Below are positions 26,348 to 34,681 of a stretch of 64,000 nucleotides of DNA, piece by piece. Position numbers and translations under genes: made by a program. Location: NCBI RefSeq assembly GCF_042652345.1, contig NZ_JBHSJJ010000005.1:1-64000 (forward strand). The letters are read 5' to 3'. The DNA comes from Negadavirga shengliensis. Its GTDB lineage: Bacteria > Bacteroidota > Bacteroidia > Cytophagales > Cyclobacteriaceae. Within the stretch, counting starts at the first letter, position 1; every line of letters begins with the position of its first letter. Under the pieces are notes generated by a model. It was not told the origin of the DNA and made no database searches. It saw nothing but the letters and a program-made list of their open reading frames with translations.

Positions 26348-26430
26348 GAATTCGGGTTATCTGTGGCTTAAACATAAAACGTCTATTTTCGGAAAGTGGC
26401 GGATTAATCGTACTTCCGGTAAGCAAGGTA

Positions 26431-27645
26431 TTATTGCGACATTCCTCTGGCCAGGATGGGGAGGATGCTTTCCACTCTTTCATTGCGGATGCCGTAGATT
26501 TTGTCATACAAGTTGACCACGGGGTCACAATGGGGTACAATGACTTCCAAAGGATCTCCCACTTTATAGGTTTTTGAAGCCTTTTCGAAGGTAATGGTGC
26601 CATATTCATCGGATCCCGCATTGTATACAAAATCAGGTTCTCCTAGGACCCAAGCAGTGGGTCTGTTCAAGGTGAGGGCCTTGGCCCCGGAGTCGGTAAC
26701 CAGCCGCCCCGGGTGGTTGGTGTTGACTACGGTGGTCATCACGGTAAGGGAAGGGGCAAAATCATCAAATTCGGTTTCATTATTGGCACCGCCGATTTCG
26801 ATGTACTGGCAGTCCATAAAAAGGTAACTGCCCACCTGTACATCCGTGAATCCGGGTACCTCACTCATAATGTCATAAGTACCGGTGCCGCCGCCGCTGA
26901 ATATCTCTAGGTTCAACCCTGACTTCTTCATTTGCTCATAGGTGTCCACTACCGGTTCAAAAGTATTTAGGGCGCGTTCTCTCCGTTTTTGAAAGCCTTT
27001 TACATGCTGCACGCCTCCATCATAGGCCAAAATACCCCTGAAATTGAGATTGGGCATCTTGTCCACCATCTGGGCCAGGGCCAGTGCCGGCTTGCCGGGC
27101 ATTACCCCCGACCTTCTGATGACATCGATGTCGACCACCACATCGGCCATGATCCCGGTTGCTCTGGCGGCCTCCTGGAGATCCTGGGCATTTTGGGGGT
27201 TATCCACCGCTTGGATAAAACCCGGGTGTTTTCTTCTTAGGGCCATGGCCCTCTGGATCTTGGGTATGGTCACATTTACGCCGGTCATCAGCACCTCGCT
27301 GATGCCGTTGCCAAGCATTATTTCCGATTCGGATAGTTTTGCCGCACATACGCCTAGGGCACCTGCCTCCATCTGCATGCTGGCCAAAGCAGGGCATTTG
27401 TGGGTTTTTATGTGGGGGCGTACCCCGACACCCGTCCCAGCCAGCCGGGTGTGTACCTTTTTAAGATTTTGTTCCAGTTTGTCCAGGTCCACGCAGAGAG
27501 CAGGTGTGTCCAGGTCCCATTTGGATTTGCCGATCTCATTGGCAATATCATGATTATTGGCTTTGATGGGGGGAGACCAGAGAAGGGCAGTGCCTGCCAA
27601 TGCGGAGGTTTGTAGAAACTTTCGACGGTTTAAAGAATGGGCCAT
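26431..27645 (-). CDS. Exported D-threonine aldolase / D-serine dehydratase-like PLP enzyme
   Basis: This 404-residue protein begins with a Tat-type signal (NRRKFLQTSALAGTALLW) and then an alanine-racemase-type barrel. LDTPALCVDLDKL opens the fold and VRPHIKTHK near residue 78 holds the PLP lysine. VVVDIDVIRRSGV, FSGGGTGTYD and VGSYLFMD contribute to the cofactor site. The C-terminal part has VIVPHCDPVVNLYD, where the His and Cys bind metal. Relatives split D-3-hydroxy-amino acids into glycine and an aldehyde or dehydrate D-serine. Export with folded PLP is noteworthy. It converges on the GH10 gene and is divergent from the quinone-oxidoreductase gene. Confidence 0.87.
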   Translation of the reverse strand: MAHSLNRRKFLQTSALAGTALLWSPPIKANNHDIANEIGKSKWDLDTPALCVDLDKLEQNLKKVHTRLAGTGVGVRPHIKTHKCPALASMQMEAGALGVCAAKLSESEIMLGNGISEVLMTGVNVTIPKIQRAMALRRKHPGFIQAVDNPQNAQDLQEAARATGIMADVVVDIDVIRRSGVMPGKPALALAQMVDKMPNLNFRGILAYDGGVQHVKGFQKRRERALNTFEPVVDTYEQMKKSGLNLEIFSGGGTGTYDIMSEVPGFTDVQVGSYLFMDCQYIEIGGANNETEFDDFAPSLTVMTTVVNTNHPGRLVTDSGAKALTLNRPTAWVLGEPDFVYNAGSDEYGTITFEKASKTYKVGDPLEVIVPHCDPVVNLYDKIYGIRNERVESILPILARGMSQ

Positions 27646-27709
27646 GGTATTGGAAATAAAATTGTTATCTTAAATTTAATAAATATTGCCAGATAAAAAA
27701 GCGGATTTT

Positions 27710-28732
27710 ATGCAGCAGATTAAAATCAAACAATATGGTAATGCTCAGGAAGCCTTTGCCTTCGAAGAGCAGGAAAAACCTGTTCCCATCGATTCCCAAC
27801 TCTTGATCCAGGTAGAGGGCTTCGGCTTAAACTATGCCGATGTGATGGCCAGGAACGGGCTCTACAAAGACGCTCCCAAAATCCCTTTTGTGCCCGGGTA
27901 TGAAGTGGTAGGAAAAGTCATACAATGCGGCAAAGGTACTCCGCCGGACTTTATCGGGGAAAGGGTGGTGGCATTTACCCGTTTCGGAGGCTACGCAGAA
28001 CAGGCGGTGGGTGACTTTAGGGCGGCCAGGATCATCGGGGACCGTATATCCGGAGGGGAAGCCTGTGCGCTCGCCACGCAGTATTGCACGGCATATTATA
28101 TGACCGATTACATTTCCAACTTACATGAAGGGGAAACAGCCTTGATCCATGCCTGCGCCGGAGGGGTAGGCACCGCGCTCAGCCAGCTTTGCCGGCGAAA
28201 AGGGGTTACGGTGATCGGGCTGTGCGGATCTGAAGAAAAGGTAGCTTTTTTGGAAGCAATGGGCGTTGATTTTATCATCAATTATAAAAAAAACAATTAT
28301 AAAAAGCTCATCGAAAACCGCTTAGGCAAACGCAAAATTGATTACATTTTCAATACCGTAGCAGGAAACAGTTTTAAAGAGGATATGAAGCTTTTGAACT
28401 ATGGTGGAAAAATCTATTGTTTTGGTGGAGCCGCCCGCAGCGGGAAAAAAGACCATATTCTGAACGATCTGGCTTTTCTGCTGAAAACCGGTTTTGTGAG
28501 CCCTCTTTTCATGATGATGAAGTCGCACGGAGTAATAGGCGTAAATATGTTGCGCATTGCGGATAATCATACCGCTGTCATTGGGAAATGCCTGGGGGAG
28601 TTGCACCAATTATGGCTCCAAGGGGAAATCAAGCCGGTGGTCGGTGCCACGTTTCAGGCCAGTCAAATCGGAGAAGCGCATCAACTGTTGGAATCCGGGA
28701 AAAGCATGGGGAAAATTTATGTGTACTGGTAA
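27710..28732 (+). CDS. Medium-chain quinone oxidoreductase-like protein (VAT-1/zeta-crystallin type)
   Basis: This is a protein of about 340 residues with a GroES-like N-terminal half (VPGYEVVGKV) and a Rossmann half (IHACAGGVGTALSQL for NADP binding; GLCGSEEKVAFLEAMGVD). Zinc-binding cysteines of alcohol dehydrogenases are not seen, so it belongs to the zinc-free quinone oxidoreductase branch, which uses NADPH to reduce quinones or enals. The ATG at 27710 is chosen over a TTG at 27686. No operon partner is close; the next gene starts 212 bases on. Confidence 0.85.
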   Translation: MQQIKIKQYGNAQEAFAFEEQEKPVPIDSQLLIQVEGFGLNYADVMARNGLYKDAPKIPFVPGYEVVGKVIQCGKGTPPDFIGERVVAFTRFGGYAEQAVGDFRAARIIGDRISGGEACALATQYCTAYYMTDYISNLHEGETALIHACAGGVGTALSQLCRRKGVTVIGLCGSEEKVAFLEAMGVDFIINYKKNNYKKLIENRLGKRKIDYIFNTVAGNSFKEDMKLLNYGGKIYCFGGAARSGKKDHILNDLAFLLKTGFVSPLFMMMKSHGVIGVNMLRIADNHTAVIGKCLGELHQLWLQGEIKPVVGATFQASQIGEAHQLLESGKSMGKIYVYW

Positions 28733-28799
28733 AAAGGTAACCTTATTTCCTAGGAATATTTGTGAGGAGCTGGTTAAGTCGGGGATGGATTTTCGGGTT

Positions 28800-28885
28800 A
28801 GCCAAGGGATTTATTGTCCACGCCTGCCTGCACGCTGTCGCCATAGCTTTAGTGTAGGTGCCCGGCAGGCCGGAATTCCACTAAT
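28800..28885. repeat. Imperfect palindromic intergenic element
   Basis: A GC-rich patch (GCCTGCCTGC ... GCCCGGCAGGCCGG) lies in the 212-base gap between two oxidoreductase genes. It resembles a REP-type element, with CCTGCC and GGCAGG arms around a CGCCATAGCTTTAGTG core. Copy number is unknown. Confidence 0.35.
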
Positions 28886-28944
28886 TGACACGAGTTTTAT
28901 GAAATGGTCCAGATCGTTGAATCAATTTCCCAAATATAAAAGTA

Positions 28945-29928
28945 ATGGAATACAGGAATTTCGGTAAGACAGCATTAAAGGTAAGTGCAGTGGGATTTGG
29001 TGCTTGGGCCATTGGTGGTCCTGCCATGGCCGGTGATGTGCCCATAGGATGGGGACAAATGGATGATCGGACATCAATAAAAGCCTTAAAACGGAGTCTT
29101 GATCTGGGCATTAATTTTTATGATACGGCTGACTTTTATGGGCTGGGGCATTCGGAAGAACTGATCGGAAAGGTTCTCGGCAACCGGACCGACGTATTTG
29201 TCGCCAGCAAGGTAGGGCACAGGTTGTCTTCAAATGATGAAATTGTGGTGGATTACTCAAAGAAACATATTGTGGAATCCTGCGAGAAGAGTCTGTGGCG
29301 ATTAAAAAGAGACACCATTGACTATTATCAGCTGCATACCGCAAAAAAATCAGACCTGCAGTCTGGGGAATGTGTTGAAGCGATGGAACAGCTGAAACGA
29401 CAAGGTAAAATCCGGTATTGGGGTGTTTCCCTGAATACTTTCCAGCCTTTTCCGGAAGCTGAATACATGTTGGAACAGGGCATAGGGGATGGGTTTCAAT
29501 TGGTGCTTAACATCATCAACCAAGAGAGCCTGGATATTGTCACAAAGGCGCATGAAAAAGGTTACGGCATCATCGCCAGAATGCCCCTGCAATTCGGCCT
29601 GCTGACCGGAAAATTTACCAAAGCAACCCGCTTTTCCGAAGACGACCACCGCTTTTTCAGACTTCCTCCTGAGATACTGTCCGGATCCCTGGATGCGCTT
29701 GAAAATGTTTGGCCATTGGCAGACAAGCACGGGCTTTCCAAAACTGAGCTGGCCATGAGCTTTATATTGAGTTTTGAAGGGGTATCCACTGTAATCCCCG
29801 GAATCCGTACACCTGAACAGGCAGAGAGCAATACAAGAGGGATTATCCGTTTGCCGGCGGAGAGCAGGGATCATATCAGGTCACTTTATCAACCGTTATT
29901 CAGGGAAATCCTGTTTAAGATGAAGTAA
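28945..29928 (+). CDS. Aldo/keto reductase
   Basis: This 327-residue cytoplasmic NADPH-dependent reductase has the family opening YRNFGKTALKVSAVGFGAW and catalytic Asp and Tyr in INFYDTADFYGLGHSEELIG. The lysine is in VFVASKVGH and the histidine in IDYYQLHTAKK. The C-terminal NADP loop is VIPGIRTPEQAESN. Members reduce sugar aldehydes and ketones or work as sugar oxidoreductases. Placement between a quinone-oxidoreductase-like gene and a membrane-protein gene, inside the sugar district, suggests a role in a side step of sugar breakdown. No substrate can be assigned. Confidence 0.9.
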   Translation: MEYRNFGKTALKVSAVGFGAWAIGGPAMAGDVPIGWGQMDDRTSIKALKRSLDLGINFYDTADFYGLGHSEELIGKVLGNRTDVFVASKVGHRLSSNDEIVVDYSKKHIVESCEKSLWRLKRDTIDYYQLHTAKKSDLQSGECVEAMEQLKRQGKIRYWGVSLNTFQPFPEAEYMLEQGIGDGFQLVLNIINQESLDIVTKAHEKGYGIIARMPLQFGLLTGKFTKATRFSEDDHRFFRLPPEILSGSLDALENVWPLADKHGLSKTELAMSFILSFEGVSTVIPGIRTPEQAESNTRGIIRLPAESRDHIRSLYQPLFREILFKMK

Positions 29929-29986
29929 ATCTTGAAAGGTATCAAAGGGAAAAGACACCGCTATGATTTAATTTGGACAAGCCTCA

Positions 29987-30880
29987 ATGAAAGTAGTAAA
30001 AGATTTATTCAAATTGTTACTGCTGGTGATCATCACTACAATCGTCTTTATAGTGATTTCCATGCTTCTTCCTTTTTCGGAAGGGTTTCAGGCGGGGAGT
30101 GAAAAAGCGGATCCCTCCGGCCTGCTGTTTATTTTATTGGTTCATACCTGGGTGTGTATTACCCTGTTTTACATCATTAGGCATTCCAGATGGAGAGGAG
30201 CAAAACTTATCGTTTGGCTAATGCTGGCTTATTTTTTTGTGTATTCTTTTATGGGCCAAATCGAAACCTTCTTTTTTCGAAGCGCCTTCCCTCTCCTTAC
30301 GCCCAGCGACATTTTTTTTATAGCCGTCGCCAATGGCATGGTGGTATTGGCGGGGGTTCCCTTGGGGGTGATGCTGTTCGGACAAAAACAAAATGAAGCG
30401 GTTTATGGAGCTTTTGGATATGAGCGGCGACCACTACCCTCGCTACCTTACCAATTGGCCTTAATTGGGATATCATATGTGTGCATCTATTTCCTATTCG
30501 GGTACTTTGTGGCATGGCAGGTGGAAGACTTAAGGGTGTTTTACTCCGGTGATCCCACCGGCCATGGTTTTCTGGCTTCAATGGCCAACAATTTTCATGA
30601 CAATCCCGTCCTATTTCCTTTTCAATTTGTGCGGGGAGTTTTGTTTGGGGTGTTTGTTTTGCCGGTTGTACAGATGTTTAAGGGTAGACCAGGGCAGCTG
30701 TTGATAAGCCTGATTTTGGTATTTGTGAGTCCCGGGTTGGGGTTGGCCATTCCCAATTTTTTGTTCCCTGATACCGTCAGATGGGCGCATTTTGCGGAAA
30801 TGATTACTTCCATGTCCTTGTTTGCGGTAGTAATTTGGTGGGTGTATGTAAAAGTGCCCCACACGCTGGAAAAATCATGA
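29987..30880 (+). CDS. Integral membrane protein, function unknown
   Basis: This 297-residue protein has about eight hydrophobic helices, the first at residues 8-30 (LFKLLLLVIITTIVFIVISM). Polar loops are short, apart from a segment around residue 185 (VEDLRVFYSGDPTGHG). I recognise no family motif. It follows the aldo/keto reductase by 58 bases in the same direction and ends at a bidirectional terminator. Confidence 0.75.
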   Translation: MKVVKDLFKLLLLVIITTIVFIVISMLLPFSEGFQAGSEKADPSGLLFILLVHTWVCITLFYIIRHSRWRGAKLIVWLMLAYFFVYSFMGQIETFFFRSAFPLLTPSDIFFIAVANGMVVLAGVPLGVMLFGQKQNEAVYGAFGYERRPLPSLPYQLALIGISYVCIYFLFGYFVAWQVEDLRVFYSGDPTGHGFLASMANNFHDNPVLFPFQFVRGVLFGVFVLPVVQMFKGRPGQLLISLILVFVSPGLGLAIPNFLFPDTVRWAHFAEMITSMSLFAVVIWWVYVKVPHTLEKS

Positions 30881-30881
30881 A

Positions 30882-30907
30882 AGCAGTACAAATATTCATG
30901 TACTGCT
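30882..30907. terminator. Bidirectional terminator between convergent genes
   Basis: A perfect nine-base stem (AGCAGTACA / TGTACTGCT) with an eight-base loop lies in the 39-base gap between the membrane-protein gene and the SIS-domain gene, which point at each other. Pyrimidine-rich tracts follow on both strands. Confidence 0.75.
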
Positions 30908-30919
30908 CTCTATAGTGGG

Positions 30920-31681
30920 TTATACGCCTGCCACCCGGCGCTTGTATTCCGTTAAACAACCTTCCAGCCTCTCTTTGGCCGTGGTGTCTCCCGGGACATT
31001 GTGGGAAGGATGGATATGCAGTTTCACGCCCCGGTCAGCCAATATCTCTGCCACCGTGGTCACCGTCATCCATACACAGGTAATGAAGGCCATGGTAGAA
31101 ACAGGGCCGATTTTATCCTGATGGTTTTTCAGGGGTACTGAGGCATCCCCTGCGGGCGCACAGGTATCCACCACCAAATCCGCCACATCGAAAATGGTTT
31201 TGCCGCTGGAATGACGGGTTTGTTTCCCTTTGGCTTCAGCCGCTGAGCCAAAAGCAATGACCTTCATGCCTTTCTTTTTGGCTTCCAATGCCACGTCTAT
31301 ATTGACATTGTTTATCCCCGAATGGGAAAACACCCACATGGTGTCTTTCGGGTCAAAATTGTACCCCTTCATGATCTCCACACCATAACCTTCCATCCTT
31401 TCCAGAAATAAAAATTGGTGTACACCCATTTCCCCGGTTATTCTGGTAAAAAAAGTAAGGGGGAGTTCTATCATGGGATGAAAGCCTACAAAACCGCCGA
31501 TGCGCGGATACATTTCTTCTATGGGTATGGTGGCATGGCCGCAACCAAAAGTATGCACCCAACGGCCCGCTTCTATCGAGTCCGCCATCACTTCAGCGGT
31601 TTTTCGGATGTTTTCCATTTGGGTGTCCTCTATCCGGGACATTACATCCCGGGCATTATTGAGCCATTGTTTTGCTAGCAT
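30920..31681 (-). CDS. SIS-domain sugar isomerase-like protein (UPF0309 type)
   Basis: This 253-residue protein has a phosphosugar-binding SIS fold: WVHTFGCGHATIPIEEMYPR near residue 41, MWVFSHSGINNVNIDVALEAKK near 130 and MKVIAFGS. Residues HSSG and DKIGPVSTMAFITC match the UPF0309 group, often found beside N-acetylglucosamine and sialic acid utilisation genes. It is the last gene of the ROK-MFS-SIS operon and overlaps the MFS gene by 26 bases. It probably isomerises or deaminates the phosphosugar made by the ROK kinase. The UPF0309 group itself has no settled activity. Confidence 0.85.
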   Translation of the reverse strand: MLAKQWLNNARDVMSRIEDTQMENIRKTAEVMADSIEAGRWVHTFGCGHATIPIEEMYPRIGGFVGFHPMIELPLTFFTRITGEMGVHQFLFLERMEGYGVEIMKGYNFDPKDTMWVFSHSGINNVNIDVALEAKKKGMKVIAFGSAAEAKGKQTRHSSGKTIFDVADLVVDTCAPAGDASVPLKNHQDKIGPVSTMAFITCVWMTVTTVAEILADRGVKLHIHPSHNVPGDTTAKERLEGCLTEYKRRVAGV

Positions 31682-32852
31682 AATCGTCTTTGTTTGTGTT
31701 TACTTTATTTGTATTGTTTAAAATTGGGTTGGATAATACCATCATCAAAACTACGATACAAAATGCTACCGTAGGTAAATTGGCAACGCCAAATCTGTCT
31801 GCTACAAACCCCATCAGGTAATTGACGCTCATGTTTCCTATGAGGGCCACCGCCAACACAAAGCTGAAAGCCGTCCCGCTCAGTTCGGTATAACGGTCGC
31901 TGACGAAACCAAGCATGACGGGGTATCCGGCTGCCAGTCCCGCACCAATCAAAATCAAACCGATGACAACCGTGGGGAAACCGGTTCCAAATCCCATAAA
32001 CCCACAACCCAGAAGCAGCAGGGCGAAAGATAGGAACAATATTTTTTGTGAGGAAAGGGGGCGTAGAACACTTCCTATCAGGATCCGCATCACGGCCATA
32101 CCCACTACATAAAGGGAGAGGGCATAGAGGGCGTTGCTCTGATTGGCCGCCAATTCCTCGATCAGGAAAAGCGTGGTCCAGTTGTTAATTATGCCTTCCA
32201 TGCTGCTCTGAAAGAAAAGAAAGGCAGCAATTAGCCACAGGACCGTGTCTTTTATCATGCTCCAGTTTTTTGCCCCGGTTGGTTTCTCTTTTAGTTTTGG
32301 GGGAGGAAACCCGATAATAAAATAGATGACCGCGGCCAGCAGGGCCAGTCCTCCCACCATAGAGACGATGGTCTCAAAAGCGTATATTTCATTCAATATC
32401 CCCAGGATAAAGGGCATACCCAATGCGCCTATGGCAAAAAAAACACCCAATAAACTTAGATCCGCAGCTTTATTGGAGGTGCTGATGTCCGCCACTACCG
32501 CATTGGTGGCCCCATTGACGGCGCCTCCTCCGAGACCAAAAAGGAAGACAAAAACCTTTATCCAGTGATAGGAAGGTGCATAGGCAATCCCCTGAAAGCC
32601 AATAAAGAGGCAGAGTGAGGAGAATGCCAACAGGAACTTAAACCCGTACTTATCTGCGAGGGGGCCGAATAACAGGGATCCCATTAATATGCCAATGGGC
32701 AAAATGGAAAAGAGGGTGCCCGCCTCGATTTCATCCAGAGAAAATTTGGCTTTTAGCGCTGGCGCTACCGCACCCAAAGTGATCAGGGTAATCCCAAACA
32801 GCAACATGCCCAAGCAGGCGGAAAAGAAAACGTATCTCCGGTTATAATTCAT
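31656..32852 (-). CDS. MFS transporter
   Basis: This 398-residue protein has about 12 transmembrane helices and the MFS loop FGPLADKYGFKF after helix 2 at about residues 62-73. A second, similar loop (GFVSDRYTEL) lies in the C-terminal half. It shares a four-base overlap with the ROK gene upstream and a 26-base overlap with the SIS gene downstream, so the three proteins are made together. Together they suggest uptake, phosphorylation and isomerisation of one sugar. The lysine-rich tail suggests a cytoplasmic C terminus. Confidence 0.87.
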   Translation of the reverse strand: MNYNRRYVFFSACLGMLLFGITLITLGAVAPALKAKFSLDEIEAGTLFSILPIGILMGSLLFGPLADKYGFKFLLAFSSLCLFIGFQGIAYAPSYHWIKVFVFLFGLGGGAVNGATNAVVADISTSNKAADLSLLGVFFAIGALGMPFILGILNEIYAFETIVSMVGGLALLAAVIYFIIGFPPPKLKEKPTGAKNWSMIKDTVLWLIAAFLFFQSSMEGIINNWTTLFLIEELAANQSNALYALSLYVVGMAVMRILIGSVLRPLSSQKILFLSFALLLLGCGFMGFGTGFPTVVIGLILIGAGLAAGYPVMLGFVSDRYTELSGTAFSFVLAVALIGNMSVNYLMGFVADRFGVANLPTVAFCIVVLMMVLSNPILNNTNKVNTNKDDYASKTMAQ

Positions 32853-33799
32853 AAGGCATTTTGGTTTTCAAGCGTTTGCGAAGCCAGGTAACCTGCTCCA
32901 TAAAGCCCCGCATCTCCTCCCAATGCCGAAACATCAAAACTAACCAACTTCATGCTTACGGGCTGGGCCCATTGTTTGGCTTCTGTGGCAATGTCTTCCA
33001 GGAACCGTTTCCCAGGCCCAAATACGCCGCCCCCAAAAATGATCTTTTCCGGATTGAAGATGCTGATCAGGTTGGCCACGCCCATACCCCAGTAGCCGAT
33101 GGCATTTTCCAGCGTGCTTATGGCCCATTTTTCTCCTTTGTCATAAGCAGCAAAGACATCACCGGCTTCTATTTTTTGAGCGGTCATGGAGGGTTTACCC
33201 GGTGAGCCGGCGGTTGTTGCCAGCTTTTCCTGTGCGACCTTGGCCAAGCCTGCACCGGACGCATGGTATTCAAAACAGCCACAAGGGATGTATTTTTCCT
33301 GAAAAGGCCGGTCCAAAGCCATCCAGCCCACAGATCCGGCAATGCCATGGGCACCTTGTAGCACTCTGCCGTCTACCAGAATGCCTGCGCCGATGCCCGT
33401 TCCTACCGACAGATAGATGGCATCATTACAACCTTTTGCGTGGCCTTTCCAATATTCTCCAAGGATATAGCAAGCCCTGTCACAGTCTATGGTGACGGGA
33501 ATGCCTTCAGAAACGCCGGAGATTTCCTCCCACAAAGGATAATCCTCCCAGCCGGGGATGTTGGGAGCCCAGACGGTTTGGGTGGTTTTCCGGCTTATTC
33601 CTGGAACAGATGCCCCTATCGCTTGTATATCCGGATTGTCCTGCAATTGTTTTTCCACCCTTTGCCGGATGAGCTTGCCTACCTCACTCCCTTGCCTTTT
33701 TTCCAGGTGGAAAGATTCCCTGCTTATCAGGTCACCCTCTTTCGTGAAAGTGGCCAGCCTCAGCGAAGTACCTCCGAGATCTACAGATAGGAATGTCAT
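32849..33799 (-). CDS. ROK-family sugar kinase
   Basis: This 316-residue kinase has the ATP motif LSVDLGGTSLRLATF at the N terminus, VTIDCDRACYILGEY with the catalytic Asp near residue 104, and YLSVGTGIGAGILVDG. The ROK zinc-site region is PCGCFEYHASG, a compressed form of the usual CxCGxxGCxE motif. The residue after GSVG is Trp rather than His. It heads the ROK-MFS-SIS operon and differs clearly from the ROK protein at 7199, so the district has two separate sugar-kinase modules. Confidence 0.87.
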   Translation of the reverse strand: MTFLSVDLGGTSLRLATFTKEGDLISRESFHLEKRQGSEVGKLIRQRVEKQLQDNPDIQAIGASVPGISRKTTQTVWAPNIPGWEDYPLWEEISGVSEGIPVTIDCDRACYILGEYWKGHAKGCNDAIYLSVGTGIGAGILVDGRVLQGAHGIAGSVGWMALDRPFQEKYIPCGCFEYHASGAGLAKVAQEKLATTAGSPGKPSMTAQKIEAGDVFAAYDKGEKWAISTLENAIGYWGMGVANLISIFNPEKIIFGGGVFGPGKRFLEDIATEAKQWAQPVSMKLVSFDVSALGGDAGLYGAGYLASQTLENQNAL

Positions 33800-33970
33800 G
33801 GTTTATGTAATGGGCTTATTGTTGATAGGTTTATTCCCCCTTCTGTCTTTAATCCCGGGAGAAGGTCCAATTTAAAAATATTCAAATCAATTTCCTTGTT
33901 CTTGAAAAATTCGGGAACACTATTTTTAATATGACTTTTGGCTTGTTGTCATCGTCTTCGGGGTTTTCCC

Positions 33971-34459
33971 TTACATAGGCACAAAAAGCAGGTATTTTTC
34001 ATCTTTACCATTGTGGAGCTCCAAACCCCTGGTCGTGATGGTATACCTGGCTGCCTGCCGGAAGCGCTGCACGTACTCGGGGCCATCATAGATTTCATTG
34101 ATCTTGGTGCCCATGTATTGGAGAATTTTGATAGAAGATGCCGTTTGTCCTACCTGAAAATTTCCCATTACCTGGTTGGTGGAGGATTTTCCCCGAAAGC
34201 TGCCGTCTTCACCAAAAAGTACCCAATAGCAACTCTCACAACTCGGTCGGGCGATTTCGACCGTATGATTGGTGCCATCAGCGATCCCTATGAATTTCCA
34301 TCTGGTACCGATAAGTTGCATTTCCTGATGCTGGTCAATATCGGGAAGTTGGACCAAAGCTACCGTATCCCCGGCTTTCCATTCCATTTCCTGGCACCCT
34401 ATTAATAATGACAACAAGGTGAATACAAAAGTGAAAAATAATAAACCTGCATTTTTCAT
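33971..34459 (-). CDS. Small lipoprotein with META/HslJ-like layout
   Basis: This 162-residue protein has a signal ending in a lipobox (LLSLLIGCQEM, cysteine near residue 22). The segment GTRWKFIGIAD, then SCYWVLFGEDGSFRGKSSTN, resembles the META domain of small Bacteroidota lipoproteins. A CESC pair lies near residue 93. Function is unknown. It stands alone between the ROK operon and the phosphoesterase gene, both on the same strand, with 171 bases to the former. Confidence 0.72.
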   Translation of the reverse strand: MKNAGLLFFTFVFTLLSLLIGCQEMEWKAGDTVALVQLPDIDQHQEMQLIGTRWKFIGIADGTNHTVEIARPSCESCYWVLFGEDGSFRGKSSTNQVMGNFQVGQTASSIKILQYMGTKINEIYDGPEYVQRFRQAARYTITTRGLELHNGKDEKYLLFVPM

Positions 34460-34681
34460 AGCCTTAAAAATTTAATGGAACTGTTTTCTTATTTATACGG
34501 AAGAATAAGGCAAAATGCTACAGTTTGTAGCGGTTATTTTTGGAATTCTTACAAAATAATAGGCGTAATGCACCAAAGATATGGGGAAGTAACCCTTAAA
34601 ATTTCATTTTACAGGTGCTGCAAGATGCATAGCGGCTGGTATTTTTATAGAGCCTGTTGCCGATTTTCTACCTCTCTTTTC

